From contig JAGTWJ010000001.1 in the NCBI GenBank assembly GCA_020064725.1, positions 4,836,001 through 4,900,000 of the forward strand: a DNA stretch of 64,000 nt, read 5' to 3'. This document shows, piece after piece, positions 23,291 to 33,626 of the stretch. Numbering within the stretch: the first letter of the stretch is position 1; each line of letters opens with the position of its first letter. The stretch is from Drechslerella dactyloides. Taxonomy: Eukaryota; Ascomycota; Orbiliomycetes; Orbiliales; Orbiliaceae. Below the pieces are notes generated by a model that had not been told where the DNA came from, made no database searches, and was given only the letters and a program-made list of their open reading frames with translations. A program made the position numbers and the translations under genes.

Positions 23291-24446
23291 GTTGGCGAAA
23301 TCACTATCCCAAAAACACAAAAAAAGCGAGATTCGACCGACTGAACGGAAGCGACCAACCAGCTGGACGAAAAGGGATCCAAGGCAGTATACCAGTATAC
23401 CGGCCGGATGGAAGTAGATATATATAACTTGAGCACCGGCTACCAGGCCGTACGTACGTCGAAGCGAATAAAAATGCACCGGGTGACCCCAGACCCGAGC
23501 CCGAATGAAGAAACGAACGAACGAACGAAGCCAAAGCCAGCAGCTCTGAAAAGAGAATATTTAGAAGCCAGCCACGGAGACCGCGCGGGCGGCTCCAAAG
23601 GAGCTTAAATGCATTGCATGCATATGCGGGCTTACATTGACAGGCGGGACCCCTTAGTTCCCCCTGCCGACCCACATTTGCATTATGCACGTCAGTCGGT
23701 CAGTCAGACTGCAGGCGAGAGTGAGAGAGCCCTCCTCCATCCCTCCCCTCATCGCTCGATCCCAGGCTGTCCTGTGTCGCATGTGGCAGTGTCATCGGCC
23801 AAGCATTTAATACCCCGGCGTGGTATAAGTGGGACCTCCGTGCTGGTATTTCGTCCTCGTATGGGCACTGCGCACTCTCGGGGCAGGCGGGGAGTCCGCT
23901 GCGAAAACGAAGTTTAAGGGCCGCTAGGTGTTTCGGAGTCCCAAAATACGCACACCTGCAGGGCCCTGACGCAGCAGGCGGCACGGTGAGCAGGCCGGTC
24001 GATGCCATGCGAGAGTGCGCTTTCGAAACATGTTTGGGGGGAGCGGTAAAACCTGCAGGTTTGCAGGCAGAGCTGTTGACGATGCCGATGACAGTAATGT
24101 TGGCCGGGGCCGACCAGAGGGCCGGGAAGCTTTCTTGCTGGAAGGGGCAGGCGGCGGGCCTGGGAGATTATCGTCGGATCTCGGGATGCAGCGCATTGCA
24201 TTGGGGAATGCTGTCTCGCAGAGATTTCGCGTTCCCGTCGTCACGATCGCATTGTCGGTCCGATTACGGACGAGGGTCGGGGTGAGATCTCACGATTGCA
24301 TTTATATCTGCAGCCAATAGTGTCGGCAGCCTGGCCAACGCGACTTCTCCTTCTGTCATCCAACCGCCCCCTCCAATCAAACATCTACATTCACGCCTCA
24401 CATCTGCATCTGCATCCACCGACAGACACTCACGACACCCACGGCG
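23291..24446. promoter_or_regulatory. Bidirectional promoter region, noxR / APC11
   Basis: This 1.16 kb separates two divergent start codons. It contains an AACG tetranucleotide run near 23513-23526 and CT-rich DNA just before APC11. No extra gene seen. Confidence 0.5.
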
Positions 24447-24879
24447 ATGAAGGTCAGGATCACGGAATGGCACGCCGTCGCGACCTGGCGTTGGGACATG
24501 CCCGAGGACGAGGTCTGCGGCATCTGCCGCGTCGACTTTGACGGCTGCTGTCCGAACTGCAAGTACCCCGGCGACGACTGCCCGCTGAGTACGTTGCACA
24601 CCACCCGCACACACATGCCATTCTCGATACGTTTTACTAACGGAGGATCTGTCTGTCGATTTATCTGCTAGTCGTCGGGAAATGCCACCACTCGTTCCAT
24701 CTCGTATGTCTCTCCCTCTCGCTCTCTTCGTGCCTCCGCTGGGAGGTGGACGGCGAACGGCTGCAGCTAACGAATGCATGCACGCACGCACGCAGCACTG
24801 CATCCTGTCGTGGATCAACCAGGAGTCCGCGAAGGGACTATGCCCGATGTGCCGCCAGAAGTTCGAGGTAGCCGCCTAG
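24447..24879 (+). CDS. APC11: Anaphase-promoting complex subunit 11, RING-H2 protein
   Basis: Catalytic RING subunit of the APC/C ubiquitin ligase, which recruits E2 and drives mitotic exit. Three exons (24447-24588, 24672-24703, 24796-24879) give 85 residues, the family's normal size. The middle exon is only 32 nt. It begins MKVRITEWHAVATWRWD. Zinc ligands are seen in order: CGIC, CPNCKYPGDDCP, GKCHHSFHLHCI, LCPMCRQKF. The Apc11-type WINQES precedes the last CxxC pair. All splice sites are GT-AG and keep frame. Confidence 0.97.
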
Positions 24880-25858
24880 AATGCCGCCTCTGTCCTTTTT
24901 GTGACGTCGCCGTGCTGCGCGCCCCCTTTGCTCCTCCTCCTGAACGTCTAGCGCATGCCTTCCTTACTGGATCCGTGGATTGCCCTGGATTGCTGGATCG
25001 GACTGGACTGGTTATCCCGCCGGACGCCGGATTGACTGGACCTGAATTGAAGTCTCCCTGGCATGCCCTCCTGGATCGGACCTGGATCCGGACGAACCAC
25101 AGCTGCATTCCCGGACGCACTACCCCGCTGCCTTTTTCTTATCGTCCATGCCTCCTATCTCATACCATACCAGTTCATACCATACCCCCTTCACAACATA
25201 CCTTGTCCTTCCATACCTTCCATATCATACCATATCATACCACCTCCTGCGTTCTTTTTACTCCCCCCTCTTTGACGCATTTCGTTCGCGTGTATTTAGG
25301 CACAACTGGCCACCGTCGATTCGTCGTCTCCCATCACTAATCTGGCCACCATTGCGCGCAACTATCAAAGATCCAGGACCATCACCTAGAAACCTTCCAC
25401 GGCAGCAGCCGCCGCCGTCGCTACCGTCAACAGTAGCAGAGACAGAAAATGCGGCGACGAAAGCAAAGTGGAGATCGAAGCGATCGAAGACGGGGACGAG
25501 CGGATCATCGCACGGCGGGAGACCATGATGCGGAGACGGGACGGTGGTGAGATACATACATACATGAACTTACTAGATCGGTGATCGCATAGCGGGCGGG
25601 CGTTCGGATTGCATGGTTCTTTCTCGTTTCGCTATTTGTGGGTTCGAACGGCAGTCTACAGGCGCGGCATGGCGTTTATGCATTCATGCTACCATCATAA
25701 CGTTATAACGTTACCCGGGTGCTTTTCCCCGGCTATCCTACAGCACTCACGACCGGTCCGTATGGCAAAGTGTTCTTGATTGAAGACATGCGAGTGTATG
25801 TGCTGTTCTATGTATACGACGGGTATTTATATATAATCTTGCCGCCAGTCTATATCTA
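24880..25858. other. Convergent 3' region with ATACC-type low-complexity repeat
   Basis: Lies between APC11 (+) and the aminotransferase (-). About 25150-25250 is a degenerate run of CATACC/ATACCA units. No gene is supported. Confidence 0.5.
25150..25250 (+). repeat. Degenerate CATACC simple-sequence run
   Basis: Short units of the type CATACC, ATACCA and CATATC recur over about 100 bp downstream of APC11. It looks like decayed microsatellite DNA. Confidence 0.6.
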
Positions 25859-27387
25859 TCACAAGGCATCCACGCCACCCTTCTCGATCCACGCCGCGAC
25901 GGCCGCCAGCCCCTCCTCCAGCACCTTACGGTCACACGCAAACCCGACCCTCACGTATCCCCGAAACTCACCCTCCGCAACGCCGAAGCACCGCCCGCCC
26001 GGCACGACCAACACCCCCACATCCCGCAGCACGGTCTCGCAGAAGGCAACGTCGTCAACGGGTTCGCCTGCGGAGTTTCTAACCTGCACGAACGCCGTCG
26101 TGCCGGCCAGGGGTTTCACGTAGCTGATCCACCGGCTGCATCTGCCGATGAAGGCGTCGAGGATGCGCGCGTTGGTCGCGGCCAGCGTTACGTTTCGCGC
26201 GAGCAGCGACGGGCGGACGGCCGGCGAGAGGGCGAACGCCGCGACGGCGTCGTCGAGCTGCGAGACGGAGATGGTGGTGTAGTCGCGCGCTGAGGCGGTG
26301 CGGGATAGCAAGTTTGGCGTGCGGGATGCGATCCAGCCGATGCGGATACCGGCTAGCGCGTACGCTTTCGAGAGGGAGCCTGTTACTATCACATTCACTT
26401 CCTCCATCCTGGCACTCGCGCCTCCTGGCTGCAACGCCGATGCGGATGCAGACGTAGCCGTCGGTGAAGCAGGCGGGAGGGCGCCGGCGAGCGAGAGGAT
26501 TGACGGGACGACGACGTCGGGGGTATGGAAGATGGGCGAGTAAACTTCATCACCGAGCACGACTATCCCGCGTTCCCGCGCCAGTTCCAGCACCCGCCGT
26601 ATCACAGACGCGGGTAACACCGCACCCGTCGGATTATTCGGCGTGTTGACCACTATCATCCGCGTGTTCCGCTTAATCAGCGCCGCCAGATCGCGTACGT
26701 TCGCCGTCCAGGCACCGCCAGCGGCACTTGTCGTCCGCCGCAGCGGCCAGAGGGATACCTCGGCGCCGAGGGAGGCGGGGACGGCGTGCAGCTGCTGGTA
26801 CGTCGGGTGGAGTACGATAACATGGTCGCCCGGCCCGACGAGCGCGTAGAAGACGAGGAGGTTGGCGGCGATGGCGCCGGGTGTGATGAGGATGTTGTCG
26901 GGATGTAGCGGCGGCGAATAGAGAGTGGCGATCGCAGAACGGAGCGCGGTGGACCCGCGGATGGCACCATAGTCGAGCTAAGTATATATCGTCAGTATAC
27001 GGTGTGTGTACGCATGTTGGTGGGTATTGGATGTGTACCCGCTTGTGAAGCATGCCGGCGAGGGGGTTGGCATTGCTATTCGGAGTGGCGTCCGTCGAGA
27101 GGGAGGCCAGGTCGGCGAGGGAGAGGGAGTCGCAGCAGGTTTCGGCGATGTTGTACCGACATTGCGTCTCGTGGTCGTTCATCCACTGTTCGTGCTCGCG
27201 TTAGTATCCATCGATATCCGCGTATACGTCTGTGGGGTCCATCAATAGATCGAGTGTATGCAGAAGATTCAAGATATCAAATGGCTGGGAAGATTATGGG
27301 TTGTATAATATATGGTGGTGGACCGGGGTGCGACTAGCGAAGTGCTGTACTGACCTCCTCGACGTCAAAGGGTTTGATATAGACCAT
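25859..27387 (-). CDS. PLP-dependent aminotransferase, class I/II
   Basis: Fold-type I aminotransferase; the substrate is not evident. Three exons (27387-27355, 27185-27039, 26977-25859) give 432 residues. It opens MVYIKPFDVEE, then WMNDHETQCRYNIAETC. Marks of the fold are LDYGAIRGSTALR near the N-terminal substrate loop, NILITPGAIAANLL, VVNTPNNPTG, VVLGDEVYSPIF (PLP-ring Asp) and SLSKAYALAGIRIGW with the PLP lysine. A low-complexity insertion (SPTATSASASALQPGG) sits before the lysine segment. FRGYVRVGFACD near the end holds the carboxylate-binding Arg. It is divergent from RCF1. It could belong to secondary metabolism, but no cluster surrounds it. Confidence 0.9.
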
Positions 27388-28511
27388 GGCAAAAGCCACA
27401 ATGTAAATCGTGCAAGTATATAAATATAAAGAGGGTGTGTGAGTATTCCGCAAGCTAGAACTACAGATTTATCGAAAAAGATCGGAAGTTGAAAGTCGCA
27501 ATCGCAAGTTAAAAAAAAAGGTGGTCGGACTGATAGCTGATTTCACGAGACGAGCTGCAAGTCGCAATCGCGATTCGATTCGATTGATGGGATAATAATA
27601 GTCGTGCGTTGCAACGTGGTATTTTGGACAGGAAATTTAACGCGACGGCACATGCGCACCTTTGGAAGCTTTATATACTCCGCACCCCGGCCAGCGTCTA
27701 CGCGTGCCGTGCAATATACCGGGGTAATTAATACACTACTACGACCAGGCCGCGATTTCAATTAGATTCGATTCCTATCGATCGATCGATCGATCGTGCC
27801 TGTGTGTGTGCGACGCTGCACTGTCACTGTTTCAGCTACGCCGTGAAGGATTCGCCGCTGGAAGCTTCCCTCGTCTCGCCTGGCATATCCATGCAGCAGG
27901 CCGATGCGAGCGAGGTAGTTAAGCCGCGGCGTAACATTATTTTAACCGCTGCGGTGCGCACGTGTACGTATCATCCACGTATCAGCGAGAATCGATGCAA
28001 TGCGATATAATATTATAGTATATAGTATATAATGCTATTGATATAATATAACGTTGTTTCTATCGACGGCGACCTACTCGTGCGGGCAGCTGTGTTTACT
28101 CGTTGCGGCTGTGCTGGGGTATACCATTCGAGACCAGCTTCCCGAATACTAGTGACGATACAGTATCGACGTTTGAGCAATCGGTAGGATTAGTCTCGAG
28201 ATGTATTGTAGTTGTACGGTGTGATATCTAGATCTGATATCTGGGTGGTGGTAGCACAAGGAAGCGCTGCGCTCGGCTAGCTGCGATGCTCCGGATCCGA
28301 CGCCATGACATCAACTCTCGACGACGACATCCATCCAACCCGCGCCACCCATGGCCAGGCCGGCATCACCATCTCCACCGGCATCACCCTCGCATCGCTA
28401 TCGCTATCGCTATCGCCGGCAGTCACCATCCACCGCCGCATAGCATTGCATCCGCCGAAGCACAGAATCCTAATATAATACCTCGAAGCGGTTAACGCCT
28501 GTACCGCCACG
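27388..28511. promoter_or_regulatory. Bidirectional promoter region, aminotransferase / RCF1
   Basis: 1.1 kb between divergent genes. It is AT-rich, with a 20-base ATCG repeat at 27777-27796 and a strongly AT-rich stretch near 28005-28050. No gene seen. Confidence 0.5.
27777..27796. repeat. ATCG tetranucleotide repeat, five units
   Basis: Perfect self-complementary run of ATCG in the promoter interval between two divergent genes. Confidence 0.9.
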
Positions 28512-29088
28512 ATGCCGGCCCCGCAGGACTCCAAGCTGCCCTCGTCCTTCGACGACAACCAGTGCGTCCTACCTCTTACATCCACCGTCCACCTCCTACC
28601 ACCTCCTACCACCTCCTACCACCGCTCCTACGCGACATCGCCCACCTTCCTCAACACTCACCCCACATCGAATAGAGACAAGTAAAGAAGCTAACAGATA
28701 TGTGTATTGATGCAGAGAATTCTACGAAACCTCCCGCCTGACGAAACTCTACCGCCGCATCACAGCCGAACCCCTCATCCCCCTCGGCATGGCCCTAACA
28801 GTGTGGGCCCTCTACCGCGCCTCCCGCTCGATCAGAGCCGGCACCGATCGCGCATACACAAACCGCATGTTCCGGCGCCGCATCTACGCGCAGGCGTTCA
28901 CGGTGGCGGCGATGGTAGGCGGGAGTTACTACTACGCGGACGAGCATCGCGCGCGGAAGAACCGGGAGGTGAAGGTTGCCGAGGCGGCCGCGCGGGAGAA
29001 GAATCGCGCGTGGATTCGCGAGTTGGAGGCGCGGGAGGAGGAGAGGCTGGAACTCGAGCGGGAGAGGAAGAAGAACAAGTCATCGTGA
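28512..29088 (+). CDS. RCF1: Respiratory supercomplex factor 1, HIG1-domain protein
   Basis: Mitochondrial inner-membrane protein that helps cytochrome c oxidase associate with complex III. Two exons (28512-28561, 28716-29088) give 140 residues, short for the family. After a 17-residue lead-in, ITAEPLIPLGMALTVWALYR forms the first membrane helix. The fungal Rcf1 signature follows (AYTNRMFRRRIYAQAF), then a second helix (VAAMVGGSYYYADEH). The C-terminal 45 residues are a charged helix (AREKNRAWIRELEAREEERL). The 154-nt intron contains a perfect decamer repeat. Confidence 0.93.
28591..28623 (+). repeat. Perfect 10-bp tandem repeat (ACCTCCTACC x3.3) in RCF1 intron
   Basis: Three exact copies of ACCTCCTACC plus three bases lie inside the single RCF1 intron. 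The run is entirely A/C/T on the sense strand and could vary in copy number between strains. Confidence 0.95.
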
Positions 29089-29294
29089 CACTCTCTATTT
29101 ACCTACTTCGGTATATTATTGGAGGGTGGGTAGTGTCGACGCTGTATATATGAGGTGTAGTGGGGTGTATTATGGTATTATCAACTCCGTATTCTACGCT
29201 ATATACACCGCGCGAGCAGACCGTATACTTTATACCACCGCGAGTATAATTATAATATACTCCATCCGTAATCTACGCTGTGTTTTGGACAAGA

Positions 29295-30314
29295 TCACCC
29301 GGCGCCCTTACTGCTACCCCCCGCGTTCCCGCCTACCGGTTTACGGCCCTCCGCCCAGTCGACCACGCTCTGCAGCCGCTCCAGCCGCTCAGCGTACACG
29401 CCGACCAACTCTTCCAACGCGTCGACGGGCGTCTTGCCCTTACCGTCTTTACTCGGTAGGTTTAGCGGCAGCACCTCGCTCGTCTTCCGGTGGTGGCGGC
29501 CGACGCCTTCAATCGTCAGCATCAGCCCTCCTTCTCCACTACCGTTACCACCACCACTACTATCATTTTGTTGGTTGTGTGTATTTGTAGTTGTACTGCG
29601 GGTGGCTGCGGTTGTATACGTGGTCGTAGATGCGTGTGTGGTCGTGGAATGGGAATGTGCATGGGAATGGGAATGGGAATCTTCATTCAGCCAGGTGGGC
29701 GCCTTGGATACGCTGACGGCATTTATCTGCCAATCGGGACTCAACGAGTGCGCGGCCAGTATCCCCGTGCCGTCCGCCGACACGTCCACGAGCACCACCC
29801 GCTCGCTGGAAATCTGCTTAACATGACCCGTTCTATCGCCGCGGTGCATCTCCGCGCCGCGGCGACGGTGCGCTTTGCCAAACGTGCCGCTGCCGCCGTG
29901 GTTGCTGTCGACGTCCGCTTGACTACCGGACCCGGAATGCGCCAGCGGACTACCGCCCTGGTGACTGTTCGCGAGGCTGCCGGGTGTTGGGGATTCGTGC
30001 GGCTGCGGTAGCACGGCGAGGGGGTCAAAGTCGTCGTCGGAGAAGACGTAGCGGACGGTCGGATGGAAGTGCGAGGATGTCGTGGCGTCCTGTATCAGCG
30101 TGAAGAACGGCGCGAACGGCGGGCGCGGTATTGTCGCCGCTGTATTCGTAGCTGTAGCTGCGGCTGTAGCTGTAGCTGTAGTTGTAGTGACGATGGATGT
30201 GTCGTCGGTGGAGATGGAGGGAGGAGGGGGGTGAGGGTCGAAGGGCGACTGCGGCGGGCGGGGCGTCGCATCCGTGGACGCGGTCGCCGGGCGGGAAGCT
30301 CGAGATGCCGACAT
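29295..30314 (-). CDS. Conserved-looking fungal protein of unknown function
   Basis: Uninterrupted frame of 339 residues with a genuine ATG. I do not recognise it. Low-complexity parts (Thr/Ala run near residues 43-65, a HSHSHAHSHS patch near 210, Thr-rich DNA after it) alternate with segments that look folded: APFFTLIQDATTSSHFHP, RYVFSDDDFDPLAVLP, SSERVVLVDVSADGTGILA, GLMLTIEGVGRHHRK and a C-terminal helix ALEELVGVYAERLERLQSVV. These suggest a real protein, possibly ubiquitin-related or nuclear, but that is a guess. Its stop is 207 bp from the convergent RCF1 stop, and it lies downstream of polymerase kappa on the same strand. Confidence 0.75.
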   Translation of the reverse strand: MSASRASRPATASTDATPRPPQSPFDPHPPPPSISTDDTSIVTTTTATATAAATATNTAATIPRPPFAPFFTLIQDATTSSHFHPTVRYVFSDDDFDPLAVLPQPHESPTPGSLANSHQGGSPLAHSGSGSQADVDSNHGGSGTFGKAHRRRGAEMHRGDRTGHVKQISSERVVLVDVSADGTGILAAHSLSPDWQINAVSVSKAPTWLNEDSHSHSHAHSHSTTTHASTTTYTTAATRSTTTNTHNQQNDSSGGGNGSGEGGLMLTIEGVGRHHRKTSEVLPLNLPSKDGKGKTPVDALEELVGVYAERLERLQSVVDWAEGRKPVGGNAGGSSKGAG

Positions 30315-30577
30315 GGTGGTGATGATATAATTATAGTATACGAGGTGATGTGGAGAGCTGTGGAGCTTGCTCGAGCTGTTAAGCGACAGCTCCGTTTACC
30401 ACTTGCGCATATAAATGTACTCGTGTAACATTAAACTGAAAACGACTCCAGCAATGCTATTATACCCCATCCATACACCGTACCGTACTAATTACATCCG
30501 CACCCGTGATATCATATCGTACAAACGCCACTACAATGCCAATACCAACTACAACGTTAAAAAAAAAGAAATGTAAG

Positions 30578-32688
30578 TCATGTCTTCCTCCGCTTCCCGC
30601 GCGGCCGGCCACGCCGCGACGGCAGCGGGTTCCTCTGACTTCCCCCACGCGCATGATCTTTGAATATAGCCGTAATCGTCGCCTTCTCCGGTGACTCTAT
30701 CCGCGACGGTGGGGGAGGTGGCGGCAGCGGCGGCGTCACAGCAGCTCCGTCGCCCTCGCGGACGGCCTCGCGGATCGTCTGCTTGGAGAGGCAGTAGTCC
30801 ACGTGTCCGTTGAACGTCTTGTCGTCCGCGGGCTGCGGCAGGTCGCAGATCGGGCACGGCCAGAAGGCGTCGCCTTCTTCCACTTCTTCCTTTGGTGGAG
30901 TCGCCTCCTCCGGCTGCGGGTCGAAATTCTCGTCCACGGCGAGGAGGTCGTCGCTGTCCAGGCCGTCAAAGTACTTGCTCTCCTCGTCGTCCGGGTCCTC
31001 CTCGCGCGCGATCTGGTGGCCCGCATCATCGTACTTGCCCCACTCGTCCTCCGGCCACTCCTCCCACCGTTCCTCCGCCGCGTCAACCTCCTCGCCCATC
31101 TTCCTCTTCCGCGCCGTCGTCGGCATGACCGGCTTGAAAAAGTCGGTCGCAGCGACGGTCTTCTTCCGGCTCGACAAGTTGGTCAACCGCAGCCCCATCA
31201 GCCGGATCTTGAGCGGCTTGTACTCCTCCTCGAGCTTGACGAGCAGCGGCAGCGCGTAGTCGTACATGTCCTGCCGCTTCCACACGGGGCAGGGGAGGGG
31301 CTTCTGCCGGATCGCCTCCTCGTACGTGTGCAGCTTGACCTTGAGCGCCAGCGTGCGGCCTTGCAAATCCGCGGCGACGAGGTCCTCTTCGAGCGACTCG
31401 GCCGTCTTGCGCAGGCGGTCGCGCAGCGGCGCGGAGCCCTCGCAGTCGCGAAAGGTGGATTCGCTGCCGATTGACTTGCGGATGTACTCTTCCGCGGGGC
31501 GAATCTCGGTGCGGCCGAGGCCGAGGGAGGCGGACAGCAGGAACTCGTACGCCTTCTGTCCGAAGAGCTATCACATAGTGTTAGATTGAGTGACATCGAT
31601 TCGGTGGGGAGTTATGGGAGAGTACCTTCAAGAGGTAGCCGCGCATGGGGTAGATGTCGCCGCAGGTCTTGATGCCCACGGCGTCGAGCTCGCGCTCGAA
31701 GACGCGGCCGATGCCGTTGACCTTGCGCACGGGCAGGGCGGTGATGAAGGCCATCACCTCGGCGCGCTCGCCGACCACTCTCTGCATCAACTCGTTAGTT
31801 TAACGTATACATATGGACGAAATGATGGGAAAAGAGAGGGGGACGCACGAACTGCCCGTTGGGCTTGTTCTGGTTGGAGCAGATTTTGGCGAGACGGGCG
31901 TTCGGGGCGATGCCCGCGGAGACGGTGATTTTGGCGTGCTCGAAGACCTCGCGGCGCATGCGGTCGACGGCGGCGTCGGGCGTGACGTTGTGGCGGGCGA
32001 GGTAGGCGGTGATGTTGAGGTAGGCCTCGTCGCAGGAGGCGGCCTCGAAGCGGTCGTCGTAGCGGGCGAGGACGTGGCGGACCTCCTTGGCCTTGGCCGA
32101 GTACTTTGCAAAGTTCAAGGGGAGAAAGACGAGCTGGGGGCAGAGCTTGATGGCGATGTGGCCGGCCATGCCGGAGCGGCAGCCGAACTTGCGGGCCTGG
32201 TAGTTGCAGGTGGTGAGGACGCCCTTGCCGACGGCCATGGGGACGGCGCGGAGTTCGGGGCGGTCGAGCTCCTCGACGGAGGCGTAGAAGGCATCGCAGT
32301 CGACGTGGACGACGGTCTGGGAGAGGTCGCGGGAGGCCTCGAGGGAGGCGATGAGGTCGTCGGCGAGCTTTTCGTCGGCGGCGAGGGTGGCGGGGGACTT
32401 GTCGAGGGCGGCCTTGCGGGCGAGGATGCGGTCGATGCGGCGGGTGAGGGCGGAGTCCTTGCGGGACTCGTTGGCGAAGTAGCGGGAGCCCTTGGAGGCG
32501 TGGAAGATGATGTCGGCGACGCGGGCCTGGTCGACGTTGTCCTGGCCGGGCTTGAGGAGCGAGGGTCCCAACAGCTGATGCTTCAACGAGGCGTGATCAC
32601 TCTTCTCGTCCGTCGCCCGGGGAGGCGTGTCGATATCTCCAGTCTTCGAGAGAGAGGAGACCGGTCTGTCGGGGCTCTTGGCAGCCAT
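30578..32688 (-). CDS. POLK: DNA polymerase kappa, Y-family translesion polymerase
   Basis: Error-prone polymerase bypassing minor-groove adducts. Three exons (32688-31849, 31781-31626, 31567-30578) give 661 residues. The N-terminal extension (KGSRYFANESRKDSALTRRI) is typical of kappa. Catalytic metal ligands are visible: Asp130 and Asp132 in VVHVDCDAFYASVEE, Asp220/Glu221 in SCDEAYLN. ISAGIAPN-type SAGIAPNARLAKICSNQNKP and the little-finger segment follow. Residues 570-591 form a UBZ zinc finger (CPIC...HVDYC). A proline run and basic tail (RRGRPRGKRRKT) end the protein, the latter a likely nuclear signal. It is divergent from the gene at 33627. Confidence 0.96.
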
Positions 32689-33626
32689 TGTTGACGAGGA
32701 GTCGCGTCATGAATCGCCAGTCGTGGTCGTGAGAGTCGTGACGGGATTGGAATCGGAACGAGAAAAGCGCCGCGTGGCCACGTGAGCGGCGGGAGGAGTT
32801 CGGTCATGCAGGCCAGGTCACCCGCAGCACCTGCCAGCGAATGTCGAGCTCTGCGCATTGAATGCGGACATGCATGGTCGATGGCTCCATTCCTGCGAGC
32901 TGTCCACGAACGGATGGTGAATAGATGCCGGATGCTGGTTGGAGGGATAGATGCTGGCAGGCCGGACGATTGATGGATGGCTGGGGTTTAGTGAAGAGGG
33001 AGTGGTGGTGAGGAAGAGGGGAGAAGACTCTGCGATAGTGGACAGCGGTGAACTCCTCTCGACGCTGCTATCACCACTCCTCCACTTCTCACCATCATCA
33101 CCACCATCTACACCATCACCGCCACGGCCATCGCCATCGATTAGTGTAATCTGGCATTCCACGATCGAGTCGGTAGGCGGCTGCCAGCCAGCCGGGCACC
33201 AGCCTGCTGCCGCAATTTCGACCGGTGCTCGTGCAGGGAGCATTCCTGCCCCCTGCTCCATCGGGACTGGCCCGGTTCCATCCTCGCCCTTCATCTCGCC
33301 TGCCTCGAAAATACCTCTCCCCGATACCATCTTCACCCTTCAGCACCTGTCCTCGGAGTGCACGCAGACAGCACTGCAAACGGTGATCTATCCGAGCGGC
33401 CTGAACGGAACGTCCCGCTGCGTCGAAATCCGGCGAAAGGGGCCCTCCCGTCTGTTTTTTCTCTCCTCTTTCCGCTTCCAGCTCCCGCGACAACGACGAC
33501 AACGACGACAAAAGACCGCCCGCCGCTCACGCCATAGAATAATAAAAAACTCACCTATGACTTGACCATCACGGCCTCTCCGTCTTTTCTTGACGACGTC
33601 CTCCCTCCGCTTCTCCGTCGCCAGCC
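32689..33626. promoter_or_regulatory. Bidirectional promoter region, polymerase kappa / disordered protein
   Basis: About 940 bp between divergent genes, with ATC/CCA-rich simple sequence near 33078-33125 and CT-rich DNA before the plus-strand gene. No gene seen. Confidence 0.45.

Noticed and set aside
30803..31474. 223-residue open frame antisense to polymerase kappa
   Set aside because: Same reason; Leu/Arg/Val-rich shadow without domain signs.
31813..32694. 293-residue open frame antisense to polymerase kappa
   Set aside because: Gly/Val/Asp-rich composition typical of an antisense shadow; the minus strand has clear catalytic motifs.
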